Below, in pieces: positions 42,576-51,994 of a stretch of 64,000 nucleotides of DNA. The stretch is from MB1-2 sp046566065 (GTDB lineage Bacteria > Actinomycetota > CADDZG01 > WHSQ01). A program made the translations under genes and the position numbers. The notes under the pieces were generated by a model. That model did not search any database and had not been told where the DNA came from. It saw nothing but the letters and a program-made list of their open reading frames with translations. The stretch covers positions 1 to 64,000 of the forward strand of contig JBKHXK010000007.1 of the NCBI GenBank assembly GCA_046566065.1, given 5' to 3'. Every line of letters begins with the position of its first letter. Positions within the stretch are counted from its first letter, which is position 1.

Positions 42576-43718
42576 ATGAACTTCGATCTGCCCGAGGAAC
42601 TCACCCTCTTCCGAGAAGCAGCGCGGGAGTTCGCGCGCCGGGAACTGGCGCCGCGCGTGGAGGAGGCGGAGAGGACCGAGCGGACCCCCCTGGACCTGTT
42701 CCGAGCCGCAGGAGAGGCCGGCTTCCTCGGCGTCCGCTACCCGGAGGAGCTGGGAGGGTCCGGCGCGAGCTGCCTGGCCGAGACGATCCTGCGCGAGGAG
42801 ATGGGCTACGTCTGCTCTGGACTGGCGGCGGCTCTGTCGGTGTCGTCTCACCTCGGGACCTACCCGATCTACGCGTTCGGCAACGACGCCCAGCGACGCG
42901 ACTACCTCCTCCCGGCTCTCAAGGGAGAGAAGATCAGCGCCTTCGGGTTGACCGAACCGAACGCGGGCTCGGACGTCCGCGGGATCCAGACGAAAGCCGT
43001 GCGGAACAACGGTGGCTGGATGCTGAACGGGACCAAGACGTTCATCACCAACGCCACGATCGCCGACTTCATGATCATCGCCGCCTACACCGATCCCAGC
43101 GCGGGGATCGAGGGCATGGCCCTCTTCGTCGTCGACGCAGATCTTCCGGGGATCACGGTCAACCGCATCAAGAAGATGGGCAACCTCTCGTCCGAGATAG
43201 GGGAGGTCGTGCTTCAGGACGTCGTCGTGCCGGAGGAAGCGTGTCTCGGGGGCCCCACCGGCGCGTTCAAGAAGGTGATGAAGATCCTCAATATCGGACG
43301 CGTGCTCGTTTCGGGTGGCGCGCTGGGAGTAGCCCAGGCCGCCCTGGACTCGGCCGTCGCCTATGCGAACGACCGGAGCGCGTTCGGACAGACGATCGGG
43401 AGCTACCAGGGGATCTCGTTCCCCTTGGCCCGCGCTCACGCGCTGGTCGACTCCGCAAGACTCGCCGTCTACCGAGCCGCCTGGTTGTTCGACGAGGGCC
43501 GCGATCCGGTCGAGGAGACCTCGGTCGCGAAGTACCTGGCGGGTGAGACCGCTCTCGAGGTGACCGATCGCGCGATCCGTGTGTTCGGAGGTTACGGCTA
43601 CATGCGCGAGTACCCGATCGAGCGATACGCGAGAGACGCTCGCTACTTCGCCATCGTCGAGGGAACTCAGGAGATCCACCTTCGCGTGATCGCCCGTCGA
43701 TTGGGCCTGAAGAGCTAG
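42576..43718 (+). CDS. Acyl-CoA dehydrogenase
   Basis: 380 residues, normal length. FGLTEPNAGSDVRG (FAD/substrate loop), FITNATIADF, the YANDRSAFGQTIGSYQGI helix and the C-terminal VFGGYGYMREYPIERYARDA, then VEGTQEIH with the catalytic Glu position intact. It therefore looks like a conventional homotetrameric enzyme for short or branched acyl-CoA, a plausible next step after the branched-chain dehydrogenase products. Confidence 0.93.
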   Translation: MNFDLPEELTLFREAAREFARRELAPRVEEAERTERTPLDLFRAAGEAGFLGVRYPEELGGSGASCLAETILREEMGYVCSGLAAALSVSSHLGTYPIYAFGNDAQRRDYLLPALKGEKISAFGLTEPNAGSDVRGIQTKAVRNNGGWMLNGTKTFITNATIADFMIIAAYTDPSAGIEGMALFVVDADLPGITVNRIKKMGNLSSEIGEVVLQDVVVPEEACLGGPTGAFKKVMKILNIGRVLVSGGALGVAQAALDSAVAYANDRSAFGQTIGSYQGISFPLARAHALVDSARLAVYRAAWLFDEGRDPVEETSVAKYLAGETALEVTDRAIRVFGGYGYMREYPIERYARDARYFAIVEGTQEIHLRVIARRLGLKS

Positions 43719-43828
43719 GACCTCCAGGCCGGATGCAACCTTTCGGCCGCAACCGAGCGTCTAATCCCTTGACCCCGACCCGGGGGTATGAGCACATTCG
43801 CGCATAACGACGGATGAGAGGAACGGGG

Positions 43829-46060
43829 ATGACATTCTTGGAGGGACTGCGGTTCAAGGCATCGGTATTCACCGTGGTCGCGATTGCAGCCGCATTGCTG
43901 CCGGTACCTCCGGCGTTCGGAGCCCATGCGGATTGCGAACTTGACCTGACCCCCGAAACCAGTACGAGCACGCTGGGCACCACCCACACGGTCACGGCTG
44001 CTCTTCGGCCTGCCGATACAGATCCGGATGCGCCCTCGACCGCCAGCTGCACGACTAGGGAGGGAGGTGCTGTAGACGTCCTTTTCGAAGTGACCTCGGC
44101 GGACACGAATGCGACCTATAACCCAACGAGCATCGACAGGCAGGACACTCGTCTCCAGCCCGACATGGGCTGCACCATCACATCCACCCGCAACACATGC
44201 ACGGTCACCTACACGAGGACGGCAGGAGCCACCACTGACACGATCGTTGGCTGGATCGCCGACGAAGAGGCCGTCAGCGACACCGTGACGAAGACGTGGA
44301 CCGCCCCGCAGGCGTCCTTGCTGAATGTCTCCCCCGAGAGCGATTCGAACCCGCCGCAAACCGATCATGTGCTGACGGCCACCGTCCGGGATGCCACCGG
44401 GACAGCCGTCTCGGGAGTCAACGTCGACTTCGAGATCATCTCGGGGCCGAATACCGGTTTGAACTCGACCCGCGCCGACCTCGAGTGCTCCACGGGGGCT
44501 ACCGGCTCCTGCACGGTCGACTACACGGATGCGGCAGGCAATCCGGCTCCTCCCAACAACGTAGACACCATCTGTGCCTGGCTCGACCCGGAGAATGACG
44601 ACGTGTACGCCCCGTTCGGCTCGGTCGCAGCCGACGGTGGAGATTGCGACCAAGAAGCCGTCGGCGAGACCGAGGATTCCTCCGCAGGCGGATCCGACAC
44701 CTTCGGCAACGATCCGACCGACACGGTGACCAAGACATGGATGCCGCCGACCCTCACCTTTACGCCGTCCAGCGACACCGCCTCGGTGGGTACCTGCAAT
44801 GTCTTCACGATCGCTCTTCGCGACGCAGCCAACCGAGGCATCTCAGGGGTCATACTCGACGTGGAGCAGGTGCACTCGAGTGCGACGAACGGGTCGAGCG
44901 GAGACGAACCGTTGGTGGGCTTCTGCACTCCAGGCAGTGGACCGAACCCTGTCAACGTCGACGCCTCGAAGGGGGACCGCGTCGAGAATCCCGACAACGC
45001 CGGAACGGCGGGCGGTGAGACCATGGCGGTCACCGACTCGAAGGGTGAGGTAACGATCGGGATCACGGTATCCCCCACCGGGACGAGCAACGGGACCGGG
45101 AACGTGACCGTGACCGCGTGGCAGGACTCGGGAACCGACAATGACGATCCGGCGACGGGCGAGACCACAGGAACCGCAACCAAGACTTGGGTTGTGGCCG
45201 AGGCTCGCTATATCGACTGCGAGCCCGAGACGTCCACCGTCGAGCTGGGCGCGGCCCCCACGGTTAGCTGTCTGGTGAGGGATCGGTTCGGCGCACCTCT
45301 CACCGGACAAGCCGTGGTCTTCAGCTCGACGGGCCCGGGCGAGCTCTCCTCTGCCGAACGAGTGGTCACGGATGCCAGCGGACGCGCCTCCGCTACCCCT
45401 CGCTCCTTCCAGCTCGGAACCCAGTCGATCACAGCGACCTTGGAGGTGGACCTTCTGGGGGCCGAGCCCACGGAGGTCGACGACTGCGATCGCAATGCAG
45501 GCGACCCCTCTGGCTCTCCCATCGGAGCGTGCTCCGACACCGTGGCGGTTACTTGGACCCTCCCAACCACGGGATCGCCCGTACCGGCCATCTGCCAGAC
45601 GACGCCCGGCGCTTTCATCGGGACCGACGGCAACGACGTGATCGCCGGCACCTCCGCAGCCGACGTGATCTGCGGGCGGGCAGGGAACGATCGCCTCGTG
45701 GGCTCTGCCGGGAACGATCTCTTGCTAGGCGAAGCTGGCGTGGACATCCTGCTCGGCGGAGAGGGATCTGATCGGATCTCGGGCGGTGAGGATGCTGACG
45801 TTCTCACCGGCGGAGAGGGATCTGATCGGATCTCGGGCGGTGAGGATGCTGACGTGCTCACCGGCGGAGATGGTTCGGACCTCATGTCCGGCGGAGATGG
45901 TAACGACAGACTTGCCGGCAGAGGGGGAGACGACACGCTGCGCGGGAACGACGGGAGCGACTCGCTGGCCGGAGGGCGCGGCGACGACACCCTGAACGGA
46001 GGAGCTGGTCGCGACACTTGTGGGGAAGGACCGGGGATAGACCGCGAGCTCAGCTGCTGA
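43829..46060 (+). CDS. Secreted protein with Ig-like domains and RTX calcium repeats
   Basis: 743 residues from ATG 43829 (AGAGGA upstream; the ATG at 43814 lacks a site). Signal peptide about 1-33. Four Big/invasin-like Ig domains follow (about 35-145, 165-290, 305-460, 465-590), with recurring VTAALRP / VLTATVRDATGTAVSGV / FTIALRDAANRGISGV / SCLVRDRFGAPLTGQ. The last about 140 residues are GGxGxDxL calcium-binding nonapeptide repeats. Probably a surface or secreted adhesin-like structural protein. No type I secretion genes are nearby and the N-terminal signal suggests Sec export. Confidence 0.85.
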   Translation: MTFLEGLRFKASVFTVVAIAAALLPVPPAFGAHADCELDLTPETSTSTLGTTHTVTAALRPADTDPDAPSTASCTTREGGAVDVLFEVTSADTNATYNPTSIDRQDTRLQPDMGCTITSTRNTCTVTYTRTAGATTDTIVGWIADEEAVSDTVTKTWTAPQASLLNVSPESDSNPPQTDHVLTATVRDATGTAVSGVNVDFEIISGPNTGLNSTRADLECSTGATGSCTVDYTDAAGNPAPPNNVDTICAWLDPENDDVYAPFGSVAADGGDCDQEAVGETEDSSAGGSDTFGNDPTDTVTKTWMPPTLTFTPSSDTASVGTCNVFTIALRDAANRGISGVILDVEQVHSSATNGSSGDEPLVGFCTPGSGPNPVNVDASKGDRVENPDNAGTAGGETMAVTDSKGEVTIGITVSPTGTSNGTGNVTVTAWQDSGTDNDDPATGETTGTATKTWVVAEARYIDCEPETSTVELGAAPTVSCLVRDRFGAPLTGQAVVFSSTGPGELSSAERVVTDASGRASATPRSFQLGTQSITATLEVDLLGAEPTEVDDCDRNAGDPSGSPIGACSDTVAVTWTLPTTGSPVPAICQTTPGAFIGTDGNDVIAGTSAADVICGRAGNDRLVGSAGNDLLLGEAGVDILLGGEGSDRISGGEDADVLTGGEGSDRISGGEDADVLTGGDGSDLMSGGDGNDRLAGRGGDDTLRGNDGSDSLAGGRGDDTLNGGAGRDTCGEGPGIDRELSC
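45755..45862 (+). repeat. 54-bp tandem duplication in RTX repeats
   Basis: Two consecutive 54-bp units (45755-45808, 45809-45862) differ at one base and encode GGEGSDRISGGEDADVLT twice. The near identity indicates a recent expansion by slippage or unequal crossover. Confidence 0.9.
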
Positions 46061-46078
46061 GCTGAGCCGGGAGTGCTG

Positions 46079-47281
46079 CTAGCGGGCCGCGGCCAGCCGA
46101 CGGTTCGTTAGCGCGCTGGGGGCGTGCAGGAACTCGAGCATGAGCCCGAGGGTTCTTTCCGGGAACTCGATCTGGGGTACGTGGCCGCAGTCCCGCCACA
46201 CCGCCACCTGCGCGTGGGGAACGTGGCGCGCGACCTTCTTCGAGAAGTGATGAGTGATCAACACATCTCGCCTGCCGTAGACGTACAGAGCCGGCGTCTT
46301 CATCGCAGACAGGCGCGTCCATAGGCCGTTCTCTCCCATGGGCTCGTCCAGGTAGATGTTGCGCAAAGCCCTGAAGAAGGCAACCCGGGCGCGGGGGCTC
46401 TTCCAGGTCGAGAGGAAATCGTCGATCGCCGCCTCGTACCAGCTGTCTTCCAGCCGTGACGGATCCGCGAACAGGCTCCTCAGCCCCTCCTTCACGTGCG
46501 AGCGCGGCAACCGTCCGACCAGGACGCCCAGCTCGGGACGTGCGAGGCGGGCCAGGGCGAGAGCTGGACGGCGGGAGAAGGCTGCTGCAGGCGAGAGGCA
46601 CACGATGCTGCGGATGCGTTCGGGAGCACGCAACGCCATCTCCATCGAGATCCGGCCGCCCATCGAGTTGCCCGCCAGGGCAACCGAGTCGTACTCCATC
46701 TCCTCCAGCATGCGAAGCATCTTGTCGGCGAACCAGGCGGCGCTGTAGCGCGCGTTCGGCTTGGAGGAAGCTCCGAAGCCCGGGAGGTCCACGGCGATCA
46801 CGCGGTGATAGCGAGCGAGCTCGGGGACGATCGTGAGCCAGGAGGCTTTCGTCGCGCCCAGCCCGTGGATCAGAAGGAGAGGGGGGGCCTCGCGCGGTCC
46901 GGCGACAAGGGTCGAGATCCTGGTTCGCCCGACCGCCAGTCGCCGGATCTCGTAGCGGACGCCACCCCGCTGAGGCCGATCGAACGAAGGCTCGAAATGG
47001 AGAGAGCGCTCGATGCTTCCTCTGATCACCAGCCGCTTGCTGGCGAAGGCCTCGAGTCCGGAGAGCCGACCCGAGTCGATCGCGCTCCACGTTCGAGAGT
47101 CGGTACAGATCTCGGCGTCGAAATGGTCCGGCGAGGGCAGGCGGATCTCGCACGAGCGCTGATCCATGACCACGTCGCTGACGTGGTCATCGACCCGCAA
47201 GCGGTACCTCGCGTCGATCGAGGAGCCGATGAATCGCTCCGGTAGGGATTCGATCGACCTGACCACCTTCGCCGTCGGCAC
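46079..47281 (-). CDS. SCP2-like domain fused to alpha/beta hydrolase
   Basis: 400 residues from GTG 47281. Residues 1-120 resemble a sterol-carrier (SCP2) fold (RYRLRVDDHVSDVVMDQRS, DAEICTDSRTWSAIDSGRLS). The rest is an alpha/beta hydrolase: LLLIHGLGATKASW, nucleophile in LAGNSMGGRIS, YGRRDVLIT and His in DCGHVPQIE. Nearness to acyl-CoA dehydrogenases and the Mce locus fits a lipid-ester substrate (inference). TATCCT 6 nt before the start suggests leaderless expression. Confidence 0.8.
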   Translation of the reverse strand: MPTAKVVRSIESLPERFIGSSIDARYRLRVDDHVSDVVMDQRSCEIRLPSPDHFDAEICTDSRTWSAIDSGRLSGLEAFASKRLVIRGSIERSLHFEPSFDRPQRGGVRYEIRRLAVGRTRISTLVAGPREAPPLLLIHGLGATKASWLTIVPELARYHRVIAVDLPGFGASSKPNARYSAAWFADKMLRMLEEMEYDSVALAGNSMGGRISMEMALRAPERIRSIVCLSPAAAFSRRPALALARLARPELGVLVGRLPRSHVKEGLRSLFADPSRLEDSWYEAAIDDFLSTWKSPRARVAFFRALRNIYLDEPMGENGLWTRLSAMKTPALYVYGRRDVLITHHFSKKVARHVPHAQVAVWRDCGHVPQIEFPERTLGLMLEFLHAPSALTNRRLAAAR

Positions 47282-47287
47282 ACGAAC

Positions 47288-47293
47288 AGGATA
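47288..47293 (-). promoter_or_regulatory. Putative leaderless -10 (TATCCT)
   Basis: TATCCT on the minus strand ends 6 nt before the GTG at 47281; no Shine-Dalgarno is present. Confidence 0.45.
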
Positions 47294-47387
47294 GGCCCGT
47301 CGAAGCGGCAGGCGTGGCAATCGATTCCGGCTCCGGATCTCTTTCCTCCTATAGCTTCGAGTCGAGAGCGCACGAGAGGAGGCTTCG

Positions 47388-47786
47388 ATGGACTTCGACG
47401 TCAACTGGCTTGCGGTGCTCGCGGGCACGATCGCGCACCAGGGGTTGGGAGGCCTCTGGTACGGCGTGATCTTCAAGAACACCTGGCTCGAGGGGATGGG
47501 CAAGCGGCCTGAGGAGATCGAAGAGGGATCCGCCGGCGGCGAGATGGTGCTGGGAGGCTTCGCATCTCTCGTGAGCGTGACGACGCTCGCCCTGATCATG
47601 ACGGCGCTCGAGGATCCAACCGTTGCGGACGGCGCGACGCTCGGAGCCATGGCAGGGGTCGGTTTCGTGACCGTAGCCACCTTTATGAACGGAGCGTACG
47701 AACAGAAGAAGCCCGTGCTCAGCGCGCTGTTCGGGGGGTATTACAGCCTCGGTCTGATGATCGCCGGTGCGATCTTGGGGGCCTGA
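47388..47786 (+). CDS. DUF1761 family membrane protein
   Basis: 132 residues, four hydrophobic segments. NWLAVLAGTIAHQGLGGLWYG at the N-terminus is the DUF1761 signature. GAGGAGG precedes the ATG. Function unknown. Convergent with the acyl-CoA dehydrogenase pair. Confidence 0.8.
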   Translation: MDFDVNWLAVLAGTIAHQGLGGLWYGVIFKNTWLEGMGKRPEEIEEGSAGGEMVLGGFASLVSVTTLALIMTALEDPTVADGATLGAMAGVGFVTVATFMNGAYEQKKPVLSALFGGYYSLGLMIAGAILGA

Positions 47787-47805
47787 CGCTAGCGCGCGGA
47801 GCCGA

Positions 47806-48900
47806 TCATCCGAGAATCGCGGCGGCTACCTCTTTGCGATGCTCGGCACCGAACCCGTCGAAGGAGTCGATCCACTGCGCCCGCTTGTAGTACCGGTGCA
47901 GCGGGTGCTCCCAGGTGAACCCGATCCCCCCGTGGACCTGTATCGAGCGTTCGCAGGCACTCACCGCTGCCTCCGCGGCAGCCGATTTCGCGGCCGCGAC
48001 CGCGACGGGGGCCTGATCGTCGGATTCCGACACGCACCACGCGGCCCAGTAGGCGAGCGACCGCGCTAGCTCCAGGTCCACGTAGGTGTTGGCCACCTGA
48101 TGAGAGACGGCTTGATAGGCACCGATGGGCTTGTCGAATTGCTTGCGCTCGGTCACATAGGCCTTGGCGAGATCGAGTGCGGTTTGGGCGATGCCGACGG
48201 CTTCGAGGGCGAGAGCCGACAGGGCTCGCAGCCGGATCCGGGACAAGACGGTGCCTGAGTCCTGGGGGCCGACGAGCTGCCGGGCCGGGACCCCATCCAG
48301 GCGGATGCGACCCAGTCGCCGGGTCGGGTCCATCGTCGAGTCCGAGGTCACCTGCGCGTCCGCTAGATCGACCAGATAGAGGCCCACTCCCTCGGTCGCC
48401 GATGCCGCGACCACGGCGAGGTCCGCTGCCGCAGCGTCCGGGACGAAGGCTTTCTCGCCGGAGAGTTTCCAGCCACCGTTGTCCTGTTCGGCCTTGGTGG
48501 ACAACCCGTCCAGATCGGCCAGGCGCTGGGGGCCGGAGCCCTCGGCCCACGCGAACGTGACGACCGAATCTCCCGACACGACCTTCTCGAGCGCATCGCT
48601 GCCGATCAGGGCGGGCAGGGCGAGGCCGACGGTGGAGAAATACGGCCCCGGGTACAGAGCGCGACCCAGCTCTTCGAACACCACCGCCTCTTCGATGAAT
48701 CCGAAACCGGCGCCGCCGTTGTCCTCGGGCACCGAGAGGCCCAGCCACCCGAGCTCTGCGATCTCGCCCCACGAGGCGCGGTCCCAACCCTCGTCGGAGT
48801 CCGCAAGTTCGGCGACGCGCTCCGGCGTGAACTTCGACTGCAAGAAACCCCGGGCGGAGTCACGCAGCATCTGCTGTTCTTCAGAGAAAGCGAAATCCAT
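47806..48900 (-). CDS. Acyl-CoA dehydrogenase, second subunit of a paired enzyme
   Basis: 364 residues. N-terminal FSEEQQMLRDSARGFLQSKF, VTERKQFDKPIGAYQAVSH and VHGGIGFTWEHPLHRYYKRAQ are family motifs. The C-terminus lacks the EGT motif that carries the catalytic Glu of homotetrameric enzymes. The ATG immediately follows the stop of the upstream acyl-CoA dehydrogenase. Such pairs form alpha2beta2 enzymes acting on steroid or long side chains in actinobacteria (established for mycobacterial FadE pairs); pairing here is inferred. Confidence 0.87.
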   Translation of the reverse strand: MDFAFSEEQQMLRDSARGFLQSKFTPERVAELADSDEGWDRASWGEIAELGWLGLSVPEDNGGAGFGFIEEAVVFEELGRALYPGPYFSTVGLALPALIGSDALEKVVSGDSVVTFAWAEGSGPQRLADLDGLSTKAEQDNGGWKLSGEKAFVPDAAAADLAVVAASATEGVGLYLVDLADAQVTSDSTMDPTRRLGRIRLDGVPARQLVGPQDSGTVLSRIRLRALSALALEAVGIAQTALDLAKAYVTERKQFDKPIGAYQAVSHQVANTYVDLELARSLAYWAAWCVSESDDQAPVAVAAAKSAAAEAAVSACERSIQVHGGIGFTWEHPLHRYYKRAQWIDSFDGFGAEHRKEVAAAILG

Positions 48901-50082
48901 CTAGCGACTCCTGGGGAGGCCTAGGACGCGCTCGGAGATGATGTTGCGCAGGATCTCCGAGGTGCCCGCTTCGATCGTGTTGCCGCGGCTGCGCAGCTGC
49001 TGGTACTGCCAGAAGCCGGCCCACGGCCCGTCATCGCCGTCCAGCTGCGCAGCGGGGCCGAGGATCTCGAGCGCCAGCTTCGTCAGTCGCTGATTGGACT
49101 CGGACCAGTGCAGCTTGGCCACCGACCCCTCCGGGCCGGGGACGCCCGTCTTAACGAGCGACGTCAACGCGCGGTAGTTGGTGAACTTCAGGGCTTGCAG
49201 CTCGACCCACTGGCGCGCGATGCGGTCCCGGAGAAGCGGGTCGTCGGCCGCGAAGGAGCCGTTGTTCTTGGTCTCCTTCGCCAACGCGATCAGCTTCCGC
49301 ATCAGGACCTCGAGGCGGGCGGTCAGAGCGAACCCGAGCGTGCCGCGCTCGTGCAGCAACGTGGTCATCGCCACCTTCCAGCCCTCGTTCTCGTTGCCGA
49401 GGATGTTCTTGCGAGGTACGCGCACGTCCGAGAAGAAGATCTCGTTGAACTCGGGGTCGCCGGTGATCTGCTTCAGCGGCCGAACCTCGACGCCCGGCGA
49501 GCGCATGTCGACCAAGAGGTAGGTGATCCCCTGGTGCTTGGCGGCCTGAGCGTCGGTGCGGACGAGCAGGATGCAGTAGTCGGCGATGTGAGCGAAGCTC
49601 GACCACACCTTCTGGCCGTTGACCACGTAGTCGTCACCGTCGACCTCGGCACGGGTGCGTAGGGATGCCAGGTCGGAGCCCGACCCCGGCTCGGAGAAGC
49701 CCTGGCACCACACCTCTTCGCCCGAAAGGATCTTTCCGAGGTGCGCGCTCTTCTGCTCGTCGGTCCCGTGAGCGATGATCGTCGGCCCTGCCATGCCCAG
49801 CCCGATGACTCCGATGTGATCGGGGGTCTCGGCCCGGGCGCTCTCTTCGAGGAAGATCGCCTGGTGGGTGTACGGAGCCCCCGCCCCGCCGTACTCCTTG
49901 GGCCACGTCAGGCCCGCGTAGCCGGCTTCGGACAGCTTCTTCGACCACTCCCGCGAGATCTCTTCCTCGGTGCGCCCACGCGCCGGGCCGCTGTCCCGCC
50001 ATCCCTCGGGAAGGTTGGCCTCGAACCACGCTCGGAGCTCGGCTCGGAACTTCGCCTCTTCTGGGGTGTCCCTGAAATCCAT
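48901..50082 (-). CDS. Acyl-CoA dehydrogenase, first subunit of a paired enzyme
   Basis: 393 residues. WCQGFSEPGSGSDLASLRTRA, VRVPRKNILGNENEGWKVAMTT and the C-terminal IEAGTSEILRNIISERVLGLP. At the usual catalytic Glu (EGT) the sequence has AGT, as in one subunit of heteromeric FadE enzymes. TATAGT lies 8 nt before the ATG. Divergent from the Mce operon, so transport and beta-oxidation of the same lipid are plausible. Confidence 0.88.
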   Translation of the reverse strand: MDFRDTPEEAKFRAELRAWFEANLPEGWRDSGPARGRTEEEISREWSKKLSEAGYAGLTWPKEYGGAGAPYTHQAIFLEESARAETPDHIGVIGLGMAGPTIIAHGTDEQKSAHLGKILSGEEVWCQGFSEPGSGSDLASLRTRAEVDGDDYVVNGQKVWSSFAHIADYCILLVRTDAQAAKHQGITYLLVDMRSPGVEVRPLKQITGDPEFNEIFFSDVRVPRKNILGNENEGWKVAMTTLLHERGTLGFALTARLEVLMRKLIALAKETKNNGSFAADDPLLRDRIARQWVELQALKFTNYRALTSLVKTGVPGPEGSVAKLHWSESNQRLTKLALEILGPAAQLDGDDGPWAGFWQYQQLRSRGNTIEAGTSEILRNIISERVLGLPRSR

Positions 50083-50090
50083 GGCGGCCG

Positions 50091-50096
50091 ACTATA
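50091..50096 (-). promoter_or_regulatory. Putative leaderless -10 (TATAGT)
   Basis: TATAGT on the minus strand ends 8 nt before the ATG at 50082. There is no Shine-Dalgarno. The remaining 140 bp to the Mce operon contain GC-rich inverted repeats but no clear plus-strand promoter. Confidence 0.45.
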
Positions 50097-50240
50097 TCGG
50101 CGCCTCCCCGCGAGCGGGAGGAGTCTCACGCGAGCGGGCGAATACGTAGCGCAACTGGTAGGAGTACCCTTTTCCACTTACACGGGGCCTCGGGACATGG
50201 GGGAGGTCCGCCCGCTAGAGACGCCTGGGTTGGGGGATGG

Positions 50241-51218
50241 ATGCCTGAGGTAGAGATCAGCATCAAGGGCCTTACTAAGTCGTTCGGCCCACAGACCGTT
50301 CTGGAAGACATCACCTGCGACATCCCGCAGGGAAAGATCACGCTGATGCTCGGGCCCTCGGGTACGGGCAAGTCCGTGTTCCTGAAACACCTGGTCGGCC
50401 TCCTGAAGCCGGACCGCGGCGAGATCTGGATCGGGGATAAGAACGTCCCGGCCCTTAATGAGAAGGAGCTCTACGAGGTGCGCCGCAAGTTCGGCGTGCT
50501 GTTCCAGGACGGGGCCCTCTTCGGCTCGATGAACATCTTCGACAACGTCGCCTTCCCTCTCCGTCAGCACACGAAGAAGAAGGAGAGCGAGGTCAAGGCA
50601 GTTGTCGAAGAGAAGCTCAACATGGTGGGGCTGACAGGAGCGGAGAAGAAGCTTCCGGGTGAGATCTCCGGTGGGATGAAGAAGCGGGCCGGACTTGCCC
50701 GCGCTCTGGTCCTCGACCCGGAGATCGTTCTCTTCGACGAGCCGGACTCGGGTCTCGACCCCGTTCGCACGGCTTTCCTCAACGTGCTCACGATGGATCT
50801 CAACAAGCAGCTGGGCGCGACCTTCATCGTGGTGACCCACGACATCGCCACGGCGAAACAGGTCGCCGACTACATCGGCATGCTCTATCGGAGGAACCTC
50901 GTGAAGTTCGGGCCTGCTCGGGAGATGTTCACGTCCGACATCCCCGTCGTTCGCCAGTTCCTGGCCGGAGACACCGAGGGACCCATCGGGATGTCCGAGG
51001 AGAAGGACTCGACCAAGACCTCCGATGCAACCCGCAGCCCGTCCGAGAGCGCCCAGAGCAGCTCCGGGATGACCGCCAAGGAGACCGAGGAGATGGAGCG
51101 GGACGCGGGCGCCCCGGACGACACCGAGATCCGCGACAGGGAAGAGGAAGAGGCCGACTTCGAGACCGAGCGGGCTCAGAAGTCCTACGGCACGGCCCCC
51201 AGGCGAAAGTCGCTCTAG
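50241..51218 (+). CDS. mceG: Mce/Mla-type lipid ABC transporter ATPase
   Basis: 325 residues. Walker A MLGPSGTGKSVFLKHL, signature EISGGMKKRAGLARAL, Walker B IVLFDEPDSGLDPV and switch His in VVTHDIATA. The core (1-245) is MlaF/Mkl-like; the C-terminal about 80 residues are highly charged and disordered. It powers the permeases encoded next. In mycobacteria MceG is usually unlinked to mce operons; here it is the first gene, as in MlaFED loci. Confidence 0.93.
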   Translation: MPEVEISIKGLTKSFGPQTVLEDITCDIPQGKITLMLGPSGTGKSVFLKHLVGLLKPDRGEIWIGDKNVPALNEKELYEVRRKFGVLFQDGALFGSMNIFDNVAFPLRQHTKKKESEVKAVVEEKLNMVGLTGAEKKLPGEISGGMKKRAGLARALVLDPEIVLFDEPDSGLDPVRTAFLNVLTMDLNKQLGATFIVVTHDIATAKQVADYIGMLYRRNLVKFGPAREMFTSDIPVVRQFLAGDTEGPIGMSEEKDSTKTSDATRSPSESAQSSSGMTAKETEEMERDAGAPDDTEIRDREEEEADFETERAQKSYGTAPRRKSL

Positions 51219-51992
51219 ATGGTCGGGGCTGCTCGGACGCTGGTCACCGAGACCGGCAACATGTTCGCCATCACCCTCGAGGCATTCCGGCTCATGCCGC
51301 GTCGTCCGGTCCCCTGGCGCGACTTCATCAGGCAGTCCTGGTTCATCGCAAGCGTCTCGATGTTCCCCGCCGTCTTGGTCTCGATCGCCTTCGGGGCAAC
51401 CATCGCCCTCCAGGTCGGAAACGTGGCCCGACAGCTGGGCGCCGAATCCCAGACCGGCGCGGCGATGGTCCTCGCGGTCGTGCGTGAAGCCGCCCCGATC
51501 GTCGCCGCCCTGCTGATCTCCGGTGCAGGAGGTTCCGCCATGTGCGCCGATATCGGCTCGCGCAAGATCCGTGACGAGATCGCCGCCATGGAGGTCCTGG
51601 CGGTCAACCCGATCAAGACCCTCGTCGTCCCCCGCATCTGGGCGGCGATCTTCGTGGCGATGCTCCTGGACGGCTTCGTCTCGGTAGCCGGTATCGCAGG
51701 CGGTTACTTCTTCAACGTGGTGATCCAAGGAGGTACGCCCGGTGCGTATCTCGCCTCGTTCTCGTTACTCGCCCAGACCGCGGACCTCGTCGTCGCGATC
51801 CTTAAGGCAGGTGTCTTCGGGCTTATCGCCGCGATGGTCGCCTGTTACTTCGGCTTCTATGCCAAGGGCGGGCCGAAGGGCGTGGGCGATGCGGTGAACC
51901 GCGCCGTGGTCGTGACCTTCATGCTGATCTTCTTCGTCAACTTCGTGTTGACCGCCCTGTATTTCGCGATCGTTCCTCAAAAGTTCGGCTGA
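51219..51992 (+). CDS. yrbEA: YrbE/MlaE permease 1 of the Mce transporter
   Basis: 257 residues, five or six hydrophobic segments. ATG immediately after the ATPase stop. MlaE-fold motifs: REAAPIVAALLISGAGGSAM, EIAAMEVLAVNPIKTLVVPR and a Gly-rich YFGFYAKGGPKGVGDAVNRA. The C-terminus is YFAIVPQKFG, a peptide repeated in the tiny ORF that follows. Confidence 0.92.
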   Translation: MVGAARTLVTETGNMFAITLEAFRLMPRRPVPWRDFIRQSWFIASVSMFPAVLVSIAFGATIALQVGNVARQLGAESQTGAAMVLAVVREAAPIVAALLISGAGGSAMCADIGSRKIRDEIAAMEVLAVNPIKTLVVPRIWAAIFVAMLLDGFVSVAGIAGGYFFNVVIQGGTPGAYLASFSLLAQTADLVVAILKAGVFGLIAAMVACYFGFYAKGGPKGVGDAVNRAVVVTFMLIFFVNFVLTALYFAIVPQKFG

Positions 51993-51994
51993 TC

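Noticed and set aside
43719..43828. TTGACC at 43769-43774 as the promoter of the RTX protein gene
   Set aside because: At 17-18 nt spacing the -10 would be GCACAT or CACATT, a poor match; no claim made.
46040..46065. Palindrome AGCTCAGC-T-GCTGAGCT at the end of the RTX gene as a terminator
   Set aside because: It overlaps the stop codon, has a 1-nt loop as DNA and no T-tract on either strand; too weak to call.
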